Source: Cercophora sp. LCS_1 (lineage: Eukaryota; Ascomycota; Sordariomycetes; Sordariales; Lasiosphaeriaceae). Taken from it: 64,000 nt of DNA. The stretch spans positions 372,001 through 436,000 of the forward strand of contig JAPZLL010000011.1 of NCBI GenBank assembly GCA_036250225.1, read 5' to 3'. Below are positions 11,573-20,902 of the stretch, piece after piece (positions within the stretch are counted from its first letter, which is position 1; each line of letters begins with the position of its first letter). The notes below the pieces were generated by a model, which was given only the letters and a program-made list of their open reading frames with translations, was not told the origin of the DNA and searched no databases. A program made the position numbers and the translations under genes.

Positions 11573-13026
11573 TCCTATTGTGGAGGAAGGCGTTGTGGGT
11601 TGCGGGATCGGAGAGCAATTGCCGATAACACCATAGTCGCAATTGGCCGTGGTTTCCTGGATTGTTCGGGCGACACGGATGACGAAGTGTCGGGATGGCG
11701 AGAGCGATGATTCGGCCGCGAGCTTCTAGAAGCCAGAGGGTAGGGTTTCGCCTCCGGATTTAGGTTTTGAGTAACGGTGCCGGCGAGAGGCCACGGCGAG
11801 CTCCCTGACGCGACCGACTGCGTCCAAGGATTGTCGAAGAGGCACTGCGCGACTCGAAAATGGTGGAGTGGATGCGTGGTGGGGCCAGTGTGACGTGGGG
11901 TTCTCTCGTTTGCGTCGCGCTCGAGTCACCGCGCTTGGATGCGATAACGCTAAATTGGCTTTCCTATGCACCACCGAATCAAGTCACTGGTGGCTGGAAC
12001 CCCAGACAATCGGCAGCAACTTGCAGACGAATTCTCGAATTGCAGCTCTAACAGAAATCGTCATACCTCGATTGATAAAGACCCCGAGGCCAGAATCTGG
12101 GTGGTTGGGAGGCCAACTGTTGAGACCAAACAGCTTGCATTCTTTAGGTCATCCTGACGCGTTCAGGCACAGACCCGTGCTCGACCGAGTCCAATGACGA
12201 AGCCCCTCGGCAATGACCCCGCGCTCCCCTCGACAGTGCCAAGAATCCCTAGCCAAAACAGTTTTGACCTTCTCGCAACAAGATTCAACTCATGGTTCCA
12301 AGGTCGGCGAGGATACTTCAGAACTTCTTGCTGCCATTGCTGCTGTCAGAGTTTTCTTGGGATGTCAGAGGCCAATGCAGATACAGCTGTCAACAAGGGT
12401 TCATGGCTGCATGAGCATGCAAGCTTTTTCCGTCACGACCTCCCTCCCCACCAGCCTCTCACACCGTCTGTTTGGTGCCGGGTTCGGTCCTCTACAACAT
12501 GTCAAACTCCACGCCAAGAACGGGGCCTAGCCCGCCTGTTCGGGCTAGGAACGAGACAACCGCTTGACGCATGCTGACCGATTTGCCAGCTTGCGGGCGC
12601 CACCCTTAGATGGTGAAGCGCCTTGTGTGCCTTCTGTGCTACTTGGGGGCCGCCCGTCCCTAACGATGTGTCGAGGCAGCAAAATCCGAAGGGCGATTAC
12701 ATGCATACTGCCGCGCGCACAGCCACACCAACACCACACCTGGCCCCCCAAGTGGACGATTTGTGAGCGGTCTTCTTTTTATATCTGAATACAACCTCGG
12801 ATCTCCGTCCAAGGCTTGACGTTGAGCCTTGACCAACGACATTGGATGCATCCCCTGACGCTTGTGCTCGGGACTTCCCTAGCGCCCTCGGAGCCCCACT
12901 TTAGGGGCATCAGGGCTCAGCCTGGAGTTGGACAAGTGGCGGTGCAACTTCAACCACCATTCAACCTCAGCGCTCTGGAATCTCGACCGATTTTGCTTTG
13001 TCACCTTCACCAGGTGGCTATCGGCG
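11573..13026. other. Intergenic region upstream of two divergent genes
   Basis: A shared 5' region of the coiled-coil gene (minus) and the HET gene (plus). Only short, non-protein-like open frames were found. No TATA box was convincing. Confidence 0.5.
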
Positions 13027-15024
13027 ATGAGGCTATTGAACACGACCACACTTGAACTCGAACACTTTGCAACGGAGAATAAGCCGGCCTACGCAGCACT
13101 CTCCCACACCTGGGGTTCCGAGGAGGTGCTCCATGACGATGCGTGCCATGGCGAGGCCGCGCTGCGGCTATGCGGGAAGAAGGGGTTGACAAAGGTGCTG
13201 AAGAGTGCTGAGATTGCGAAGAATGACGGCTACCATTATATCTGGATCGACACATGCTGTATCGACAAATCAAGCAGTGCTGAGCTGTCGGAAGCGATCA
13301 ACTCAATGTTCAACTGGTATAGAAGAGCACATGTTTGCTACGCCTTCTTGGAAGACTTCAACTACGGTGAAAAACACGGGCGACTTACTAGCCGATGGTT
13401 TTCCCGGGGCTGGACATTGCAAGAGCTCATTGCGCCGCTGGACGTGCAGTTCTACGACTCTTCCTGGACTTGGTTCGGCGATCGACAGTTCCTTTCCGCA
13501 GAAATTGCCAGGATAACGAAGATCGACGAACGGATCTTGCGGTCTACCATCACTCGGTCGCCAATCTGTGACAACAAGAACGAGCATCAAGACACCCCGG
13601 AACTCGTCAAGGCATGCGGGATCTGCCGTGATGACGCACTTTCTTCCTCGGCCAGACTCGTTCAGTCCTACAGCACAAGTACCAAGATGTCATGGGCTGC
13701 GGGTCGGGAAACCACTCGTGTGGAGGACGTTGCGTATTGCCTGATGGGCATTTTCGACGTCAACATGCCGTTACTCTACGGAGAAGGTCCGAAGGCATTT
13801 CGCCGGCTGCAGGAGGAAATCGTGCGCCGTTCCAACGACCAAACAATCTTTGCCTGGAAGTACAAACCTTCGGAACAGTTTCTATCCGCTGCCTCCCTGT
13901 CATCTCTATTTGCAAGCGAGCCGTCGAATTTTGAAGACGGGAGTAGCTACCATCCCGTTCAAGCCTTGATAGGGGAGTATACAATGGCCACATCCAGTGC
14001 TGGGATTGAGATCGATCTCCACCTGGTGATTTGCAATATTGACGCTAGCGGCGCACCAGCGGGCTTTAGGCTGTCGATACAAACATCATCGCAAGAGATG
14101 TGGTTAGCAGTACTTAACTGCAGCCAAGGCAGCGACTTCTTCTCGTCGCCTGCCCTTCTGTTGGAAAAGTCGACTTACGGCGGCAATGCGTTTATACGGC
14201 GCCAGTTCGCCCAGCCTTTTACACATTGCCAGTATGTTGTAGTCAGCGAGGGACGCGGGTCTTGTTTGGTTGAATCTAATCCCGGCAGCACGGAGAGTAA
14301 GTTTCTGTTTCTGACTCTCAGCTCATGTATCACATTTGCTCACACTCGGGCTGAAGCCGACACCCTCGCCATCAAATTTGATCCAGCAAACCTCCAGAAA
14401 CGCAGGATTTTCCTTCTCGAACCAAGCCTAGTCCATCACATCGAAGTGCCCAGGACGCGACTCCTGTTCAACATCCCCCACGTTTATTATCGGGTAGGAC
14501 GTTCGGTCCCTGATGAACACGCTCCAGCAGCCATTGCCGATTTTGAGACACTTCCGGTCTGGTGGGAGTCAAGAAGCACCAATGACATAAGCATGCTGGT
14601 GTACGGGGCAGCCAGTGTGCTTCTTGACGATCCCGACAGCTTTTTCATACTGTGGGGTATTGGGTACCCGAAGACCGACGCGGTGCGACTTGCTTTCACC
14701 GACCCGATCGGTTGGCGCTCAGACAGGGCATCGCCATTTTGCGAACTTTACCGATATCGGGATATCTTACTGTTGAATAACATTCGCCTGAAGGACCATC
14801 GCTGGGTTGACGCCCTGATGAGAGCCGCCGAGACTCAGGATCGTGCGAGGCGGTCACTGCTCACCTCCTCACCAGCTAGCCCAACAACGAATTGCACGAA
14901 AAGATGGAAGTTAAACGACGGAGACTCGTTAAGAGAAGTTGTTGCCGATATGGTGGCGGTTGAGTTCCTCGGGAGATCCATGTTTCGAATCAAGGTCACC
15001 GTGGGGCAAGCCGGCGTGGAATGA
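13027..15024 (+). CDS. HET-domain (heterokaryon incompatibility-type) protein
   Basis: A single exon encoding 665 residues. I start at 13027 because MRLLNTTTLELEHF is the canonical beginning of HET-E/HET-D-type proteins; the frame is open further upstream to 12928. HET signatures follow in order: YAALSHTWGSEEV, YHYIWIDTCCIDKSSSAELSEAINSMFNWY, YAFLEDF, and SRWFSRGWTLQELIAP. The linking block MSWAAGRETTRVEDVAYCLMGIFDVNMPLLYGEG and AFRRLQEEIV comes next. HET domains trigger programmed cell death in nonself recognition. No NACHT, ankyrin or WD repeats follow; the C-terminal half is an uncharacterised region common to stand-alone HET proteins, so how it is activated is unknown. Confidence 0.9.
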   Translation: MRLLNTTTLELEHFATENKPAYAALSHTWGSEEVLHDDACHGEAALRLCGKKGLTKVLKSAEIAKNDGYHYIWIDTCCIDKSSSAELSEAINSMFNWYRRAHVCYAFLEDFNYGEKHGRLTSRWFSRGWTLQELIAPLDVQFYDSSWTWFGDRQFLSAEIARITKIDERILRSTITRSPICDNKNEHQDTPELVKACGICRDDALSSSARLVQSYSTSTKMSWAAGRETTRVEDVAYCLMGIFDVNMPLLYGEGPKAFRRLQEEIVRRSNDQTIFAWKYKPSEQFLSAASLSSLFASEPSNFEDGSSYHPVQALIGEYTMATSSAGIEIDLHLVICNIDASGAPAGFRLSIQTSSQEMWLAVLNCSQGSDFFSSPALLLEKSTYGGNAFIRRQFAQPFTHCQYVVVSEGRGSCLVESNPGSTESKFLFLTLSSCITFAHTRAEADTLAIKFDPANLQKRRIFLLEPSLVHHIEVPRTRLLFNIPHVYYRVGRSVPDEHAPAAIADFETLPVWWESRSTNDISMLVYGAASVLLDDPDSFFILWGIGYPKTDAVRLAFTDPIGWRSDRASPFCELYRYRDILLLNNIRLKDHRWVDALMRAAETQDRARRSLLTSSPASPTTNCTKRWKLNDGDSLREVVADMVAVEFLGRSMFRIKVTVGQAGVE

Positions 15025-15649
15025 AGTCCCCTCGACAGTATGAACGCGCACCAGGTTCGACATGATTGCCATATCGATGAGGTCTATTTTTCGCACGCCC
15101 CATTCTGGTTTTCAACACAACGTACTCATACATAACCTTCATACATAACCTGGCCCTGCAGCGTCACCACTGAAGCCAAATATTACCGTATTTTGGTTTT
15201 TATTTCTTTTAAAAGGTATTGGTACTCACAAATCGGCGTATTTGGGACTTTCAACGCGCATCAACCCTCAAATCGAGTGAGCATCCCCCATGAGAGCGAT
15301 TCGCTCTCGAGAATGGGCGAGACAGCAACACATGACACGATCAATGGCACAGCAGGTTGAATCCAACCCTGAAAGTTTCAAGGAAAAGCTTGCGATTTCC
15401 AGCGCCGCTATAACTCCTGGCGACCTATCCCAACCCAATCTCCATCGACCATGCTGTCCGTTTCGGTACCTATATAACATGCGACACGAGCAGGCCCTTT
15501 CCAAGAACATGCATGGACAAGACACTCATCGACGCCCTGCGACACTCCAGTTGCCGCGCACACCTCCAGGAGACACCACTACTCAAGAACGAAAGCCACA
15601 CAAACTCTGAGACACCGCCGATCGGGACATGCAGGTAGACAGCCCTGTC
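15025..15649. other. Intergenic region with orphan TATA box
   Basis: No gene seen. A TATATAA at about 15470 on the plus strand resembles the TATA boxes of the neighbouring small genes but has no credible gene downstream on that strand. It may be a promoter relic. Confidence 0.4.
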
Positions 15650-16308
15650 CTACTTGCGATTGCCAATGTTGGTGCAGATGGGGACGCCCTTGATATCGCG
15701 CCAGAAGCTCTTGTTAGGGCCACTGATGTGCCACCAACCCGTCTTCCAGGCGCCATAGGCCTCGTCCAGGACTGCGTTGAAGTTTCTGACTTCCCAGTCG
15801 AAACCACCCTGGATGTTTGCTGTGTCTCAGGTCAGTATTCGTCTTGCAACAACACAAAACAGTGAGGCAGTTTAGGCGAGTGCTTACGGCTATAGTTGCA
15901 CAAGGCCAGGAAGCTGTTCCTCCTCCCGTCGTCATCTCGGAAAAGGATACTATGGGGGTCGGCCTTGACGCCCTTTTTGAAGTCGGCAATCATGTCATCC
16001 ACGTTGGAGTTGTAGCCGGCGCGATCCTGTTCGGGGATGGTCCGACCGGTCTCGCCACGGGTGTCGCGCTTCGAGAGCGCTGCATGCGCCTTGGCGAACT
16101 TGGCGCTGTCTTGCTCGCGCCTGCCGATCACGCTCGTCGAGTTGAAGTCGTACTTGTTGATGATGGGATTTCCGGCGGCGTCAAAGGTCACGCTGTAGGT
16201 GCCCTTGGCGAGGCCAGCAGGGATGATGAAGCCTTCATCGGGGATCTTGTAGCCCGCAGCGCCGGCGGCCAGGAGGGGGAGGAAGACAAGGAGGTTATTG
16301 AGTTGCAT
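15650..16308 (-). CDS. Small secreted protein, unknown family
   Basis: Two exons, 16308-15888 and 15819-15650, joined across a 68-nt phase-1 intron (GTAAGC donor, ACTGAC branch, ACACAG acceptor), giving 196 residues. MQLNNLLVFLPLLAAGAAG is a signal peptide, so I start there and not at the in-frame ATG 93 bases upstream. The mature protein has dibasic sites (IGRREQ and LSKRDT), which could be Kex2 cleavage points, and only two cysteines (ALCNYS and PICTNI). The tryptophan-rich C-terminus (GGFDWEVRNFNAVLDEAYG, WKTGWWHISGPNKSFW) is the best ordered part. I do not recognise a domain. It has a TATA box and sits in a cluster of small secreted genes; an effector-like or defence role is inference. 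Confidence 0.75.
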
Positions 16309-16418
16309 TTTGGCAAGATATTTTCTGGAAAGAGCTGAGAGAGATGGTGCGTTTGGTCGATTGAGAGTGGTTTGTTGAACTGGCAGATTGATGCTTCTCA
16401 CCTGGGGAGTAGGGCTCT

Positions 16419-16424
16419 TTTATA
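16419..16424 (-). promoter_or_regulatory. TATA box of the two-Cys secreted protein gene
   Basis: TATAAA followed by AGAG on the minus strand, about 111 bases upstream of the start codon. Confidence 0.6.
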
Positions 16425-17412
16425 CCTGATGACCGCTCAGTAGGTACACATCATCAAAGCGCTGAATTCAGCCTCTTTTTCTCGTGTATAGTGAGGCTGT
16501 ATCTCGATAAACAAGACAAAAGGTAGTCAACGCGATGCCGATGCGGCAAGGCTACTGCGGGATGAGCTCCGGATGATCCTGTCAATGCAGATCTGCCAAC
16601 GTACGGCGCGACAAGGCGCCGCGCAATATGTACCTGTGACTGCCAAGCGGCACGCAATTGTTGTTTTTTTTCGAACCGTTCCGTGAGTTCGTAGGCTAAC
16701 CGAGTAGATTTCGGTGTCGATGCAAGCCGTGGCTGAGTCTTCGGCATGAAGCTGGATTCCCTGTGCCGTTGTCGTCAACGACAAACGCGACCAACAGGTT
16801 ACACGAATTGTAGCTGATCTGCATCCGGCTATGGGGAATCCTAATATAATGCCCTGGCAATAACAGGCGACTTCGGAAAGGCGTGGACTAGCGGGTGGTT
16901 GTGATAGACTTCCCAGCACAGGTTACACAAGAGCCTGGCAAGGACTACACTGAAACCATACGTCCATACGATACGAGATCGCAAGGCAGTCTTGATCAAA
17001 TGAGACCACGACCAGGCGTCGAGGACGTCAGCTGTGCTATGGACCTAATTGAAGTTGTTGTCACGTCACCACACCACCTTCCAGACTCTGGCAAAGGGAT
17101 GAGGCACCGCTTTTTTCTACGGCATCGGGGCGGAACTGGCGAGTCTATCATTGGACACTTGCACGAGTCCTTTTCATTCCAGGATCCTGAAGTCTTGGCT
17201 CACAGGGTATCACTGAACCAGACACACCAGTACACAGTCACAATGCGGCTGGGGGTCCTCCCCTGGGTATGGCGTTGTAAAGCGTTTAGAGCCCAACGAC
17301 GGCTCGGTCCACAGGAGGCGAATCTCGGGATACGCAAGTCCACCCGGTCACGTTGGCGCTGACGACCAAAACACACAAGGCCTCATTGGCGGTTCTTCAT
17401 GGCTGGGTATTG

Positions 17413-17422
17413 TACCTAGGTA
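17413..17422. repeat. Palindrome TACCTAGGTA
   Basis: A perfect 10-bp palindrome. Identical copies occur at 17684-17693 and 34612-34621, and near copies at 20012-20020 and about 20796. All are in non-coding DNA. Confidence 0.6.
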
Positions 17423-17698
17423 GCATTGCGAAGGGCGGGGACGGCAAGACTGACGGTGTTTTTCAAGAGCGACGGAGCGGACAGAGCAGTTGTTGTAACC
17501 ACAACGGGATTATTCCCACAGCACGTCGAGCGAGCTCATATTGTTTGGTAGGAATAATAACCATTTCTGAGTTTTCTATTCTCTCTGCATCGAAGAAGAA
17601 CTACTGCGCACTCCCGAAAAAAAAAAAAAAATAACAAACCAACGACAAGATATCATCGACAGAGCCAGCTACCTCAAGTACAATACCTAGGTACCTAG

Positions 17699-18216
17699 CT
17701 AACGATCCTGATAAAACAGTCCACCATTTCCATACGCGAGATGCTCAGCTACACAGAAGGTCAGCAGAATTCTCCGGGGGCTTTTTTTTTTCTTTTTCTG
17801 TTTAATAGGCAAGGTAGTTGCCAAACTCACCCAAATCAATGGTGGCCCAGTGCCAATTCCCCTGGTTGTCGAGACAATCACAGCCGAGAACCGAACCCTG
17901 CAGGTTGCACGTCTTGCCGCTCTGGGCGCCGGCGCAGCCCTTGAAGTAGCTGCCGCCGATCCTGTCGACCAGGCGTATCAGTATTGTTGTTGTGCAATTG
18001 GAAAAGGGAAATTATATGTGTTTCTTACTGCCAGACCAGTCTGCCATTGTTGTTGCCCAGCACGCGGTCGAGGTCGAAACTGGTCCATCCGTCCGGGCAC
18101 CGAGAGTTGATGGTTTGGTACCAGAGGTTGTTCTCGTGGCATTGCTCGGTGAAGCCGCCTACGGCGAGGGTGAGCGGGGCGAGGCTGGAAGCCGTGAGGA
18201 TGAGAGAGGTGCGCAT
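17699..18216 (-). CDS. Secreted cyanovirin-N-like (CVNH) protein
   Basis: Three exons: 18216-18029, 17961-17831 and 17748-17699, with introns of 67 nt (phase 2) and 82 nt (phase 1), giving 122 residues. The second intron has GTGAGT, a TGCTGAC branch and TGTGTAG, and the tiny last exon supplies the end EHLAYGNGGLFYQDR. After a signal peptide (residues 1-19) come two tandem motifs typical of the CVNH lectin fold: WTSFDLDRVLGNNNGRLVW and WATIDLAEHLAYGNGGLFY. The cysteines lie around them (CHENN, NSRC, KGCAG, KTCNLQ, LGCDC). CVNH proteins bind high-mannose glycans; fungal roles are poorly known. The internal duplication makes the assignment strong. It has its own TATA box. Confidence 0.85.
17962..18028 (-). 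other. Intron 1 of the CVNH gene
   Basis: A 67-nt intron with GTAAGA donor and GACAG acceptor. It splits the CAG codon at the end of the first CVNH repeat. Confidence 0.75.
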
Positions 18217-19007
18217 TTTCGCTAAGTTGATGAGGGCTTATGTGGTGTGTCAAAGATAAGGTAGACAGCTGGGACCGTTGGGCTCTGGTGATTGATCTGC
18301 TTGATGATGGAATGGGAATGAAGGGATCTTGAGGGAGGATGCATTTATACCGCTGTTGTTGTCGTTTCGGTTTCATGAAGGAATCGATCGGCTCGTGGCA
18401 TTTTCGTCGAGATCGATACAAGACCTTGGCTGATACGAGTGCGCGGTGTGATTCCTCTGGCTGATTACGCAGCCCATGCTGCGCAATACCTGCGTCTATT
18501 CCTTGGGCCGCTGATGAGGCTTTCTCGGTGCTTGTTGGATATTCCCAAGGCCAGCTTGTGAATACGGGGTTGCCTTTTCTGGCGGCGCATAAGGCGCTCA
18601 TGACGTGCAAGGGAGAGACCACGATCCTATACTTGACGTTGGATTGCTATTTTCGTAAATTTGCCTAGCAGTTTGGGGATACGCATGAACCTCTGCTGTT
18701 ACACAACAGACGGGACGGGTCTTTGACGCTGAAATGAAGGACCAACCCGCGGCTTGCCGCAGGCGGCGTAGTTTGTGGATACTAGTATCATGAGTCTTAA
18801 GTGTAACTCAAACAGAAGGATTGAAGAGAAACCGGGATTTCAACAAGAGGCGTTGGGGGCGGCATAGTGATCCAATGTCAAAGATCGGTGTCACAAGAGC
18901 TACTCGCTGTTTACCCCTGAGAGAAAAAGACTTAATCATTGAAATGGATACCTTAAGGCTTTAGTGGCAGTGACACCGCCCCGTTTTTCTGGCAGAATCT
19001 GTCTGTA
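18217..19007. other. Intergenic region upstream of the CVNH gene
   Basis: No gene seen. The CVNH TATA box is at 18343-18349. A sequence GAAGGAATCGATCG at about 18376 recurs near 19590 in the paralogue promoter. Confidence 0.5.
18343..18349 (-). promoter_or_regulatory. TATA box of the CVNH gene
   Basis: TATAAAT on the minus strand, about 130 bases upstream of the start codon. Confidence 0.6.
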
Positions 19008-19433
19008 CTACTTGTTCTTCTCGCCCTCATCTGCTTCCTTCGATCCTCCCTTCTCCACACCTTCCGTCGTAGGCGCCCTCTGGCGTTGCAATTCCTTCAA
19101 AGGCGGTGGCAAAAGTGTCTTGTCAGGGTTGAACCATTGCTCCCGCGGTGTCTTGGTGCCGTCGACAATTTCATCGACAGTTCTAGCCTGAGGCGGGACT
19201 CTGGCGTGCATCGCTTTGATGAGTCCTGGGCGCAGGCCAACGGCGTCGATGACGTCTCGATCCGCTGTGAGTGATCGGAGAACTCCGTCATTCCCTAGAG
19301 AAATGATTCCGTCGGGATCCATCTTCCAGCTCCTCAGGATGGCGCTCAGCTCTGCTTGGTCGGGGTCGTCTCGAAACCAGTCCCCGCACGGTTTCTGCGC
19401 CTGCTCTGGCTGGGGGTCCCGAGATTCGGGCAT
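19008..19433 (-). CDS. Small DPDG-module protein, no signal peptide
   Basis: A single exon encoding 141 residues, with no signal peptide or membrane segment. The core block (residues 31-54: ILRSWKMDPDGIISLGNDGVLRS) and the following VIDAVGL...IKAMHARVP...VDEIVDG are clearly related to the secreted protein encoded head-to-head at 20036-20660 (MVKTMQVDPDG, VGTDGVLRS, VVDYRQL, NKAMYGKVP, LVDG). The ends differ: this copy has a Pro/Gln-rich start and a charged C-terminus (KGGSKEADEGEKNK). The TATA box at 19533-19538 makes 19433 the first ATG downstream. I do not recognise the family. A cytosolic partner of the secreted copy is one possibility, but this is inference. Confidence 0.7.
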   Translation of the reverse strand: MPESRDPQPEQAQKPCGDWFRDDPDQAELSAILRSWKMDPDGIISLGNDGVLRSLTADRDVIDAVGLRPGLIKAMHARVPPQARTVDEIVDGTKTPREQWFNPDKTLLPPPLKELQRQRAPTTEGVEKGGSKEADEGEKNK

Positions 19434-19532
19434 TTTTGAGTGAATGGTTGATGATGCGATAAGAAGTAAGGGATGTTGGGAGAAGATACGAGGTGAAGTT
19501 GCTGTGGAGAGGGGCTGTCTTCCCGCGCCGCA

Positions 19533-19538
19533 TATATA
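19533..19538 (-). promoter_or_regulatory. TATA box of the cytosolic DPDG gene
   Basis: TATATA about 100 bases upstream of the start codon at 19433. Confidence 0.55.
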
Positions 19539-19894
19539 CCTCGTTTCATGGGCGAGTGGCGTTTGCCTACCTAAGGTAGACAGTCAGTTTCATGAAGGAA
19601 TCGATCAGTTGGTGACACCTGCCTAAAATGGTCATAAACGGTCATAGAAATGCACCAGCACAGCCCGGTTTTACCGAAACGGAAAATTCATGCTGAAAGG
19701 CACAGCCGATGCCGCGATTGTCACTGACAACCAACAGCTAAAGAAAGGTGCGTGACCAATTGAATGATCCGAGAGTCCTTCAAGGTTGACTCTGAGACTT
19801 GCTCTTTGTGTAGGGGATAGAGGAACCGCTATCACCCAGCTGAGCTATTTTGACGCGAGCAGAGAAGCTCAAGATGCTACTAAGGTCTTCTACG

Positions 19895-19900
19895 TATAAA
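19895..19900 (+). promoter_or_regulatory. TATA box of the secreted DPDG gene
   Basis: TATAAA (in CGTATAAAGA) about 140 bases upstream of the start codon at 20036. Confidence 0.6.
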
Positions 19901-20035
19901 GACGCGGTTTTCGAACTCGCAGACTGTACAATACAATACATCAATTCTCACTACAGACAATTCCTCTGAAGACCTCAACCGCAATAACTCTTCTCGATCG
20001 TTCCAACTACCTACCTAGGTGGCTAGTCTCTCACC

Positions 20036-20660
20036 ATGATGAAACACAGCTTTGGCGCTGCAGCGCTCATCCTTTTCTCGACAGTATGATCGACCAAGTC
20101 ACCAGTCTGCTTCAATGTTCACTATTGACTAACAACCTTGTCTCCAGTTGACCACGGCCGCCTCGACCCCGTCAAACCTCCGATACTATCCAAACACGAC
20201 CGTCTTCGACATGGTCAAGACGATGCAAGTCGACCCCGACGGCGCCTTCATGGTCGGCACCGATGGCGTGCTGCGCAGCTTCGCGTCCGACCTCAGCGTT
20301 GTCGACTACCGCCAGTTGGACCCCGAGCAGTTTGCCCACTTTGCCGACAGACAGTTTGAAGCCAACAAGGCGATGTACGGCAAAGTGCCCGAGTCGGTCA
20401 CAGACCTGGCCGCTCTCGCCGAAACAGGCCTCGTCGACGGCCGTCTCGTCATCGACAACGACGCTTTGCTCCACCCGGCCAGCAAGCCAAACTTTAGCCA
20501 GCGAACCGACACGTCTCCTGCCGCTAGTTCGCCACTCTTGGCCAGACAACCTGTCTCGTGTGGCGTTTCATGCGGGAGGATTGCGGATTGCACGCCATAT
20601 GGATGCTATGCCTGTTACTTCCAGAACGGCCCGCCGAATGGACATTGTTTCGATCGGTGA
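20036..20660 (+). CDS. Secreted DPDG-module protein with six-Cys tail
   Basis: Two exons, 20036-20083 and 20148-20660, with a 64-nt phase-0 intron (GTATGA donor, GACTAAC branch, CTCCAG), giving 186 residues. Exon 1 and the start of exon 2 together make a signal peptide (MMKHSFGAAALILFST + LTTAAS); without the splice there is no in-frame ATG at this end. Residues of about 37-114 form the module shared with the divergent neighbour (DPDG at 45-48, GTDGVLRS, NKAMYGKVP, GLVDGRLVIDNDALL). A Ser/Thr/Pro linker leads to a compact tail with six cysteines (C154, C158, C164, C169, C172, C183; spacing X3, X5, X4, X2, X10), likely three disulfides. I do not recognise the family; it has the general look of a secreted effector or antagonistic protein, unproven. 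Confidence 0.75.
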
Positions 20661-20902
20661 TTCTGTGCTTGGAGGGAGAGGCCATGGGGTGGTACCCCAT
20701 GTTGGCACACCGGGGGTTTTCTATTACAGGACGGACAGGGCAGCCAAGACAATTAGAACAGTAGAAAACCACCAATTACAACTCGCAAAGTTGGGTCTAG
20801 GTAGGTAGGGTAGAAACCGAGACGTAAAAAGTCTGGGCACGCATGCCATACCATATTATCTACCCAATTACACTTCCCCCATCTTCCCACTCCCATGTAA
20901 TA

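Larger units (their letters stand above)
16309..17698. other. Intergenic region, no gene seen
   Basis: The upstream side holds the TATA box of the secreted-protein gene. The rest has scattered short frames without protein character, a 15-A run near 17617-17631, and two copies of the TACCTAGGTA palindrome. Confidence 0.5.
19434..20035. promoter_or_regulatory. Shared divergent promoter of the DPDG paralogue pair
   Basis: Six hundred bases separate the two start codons, with one TATA box for each gene: 19533-19538 for the minus gene and 19895-19900 for the plus gene. A TACCTAGGTGG element lies just before the secreted gene. The arrangement suggests shared regulation. Confidence 0.55.

Noticed and set aside
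16895..17362. 155-codon plus-strand open frame
   Set aside because: No signal peptide, no domain and no supporting promoter element.
17749..17830. CVNH protein ending in EFGNYLAY by read-through
   Set aside because: The donor, branch and acceptor are strong, and splicing restores the second CVNH half-repeat.
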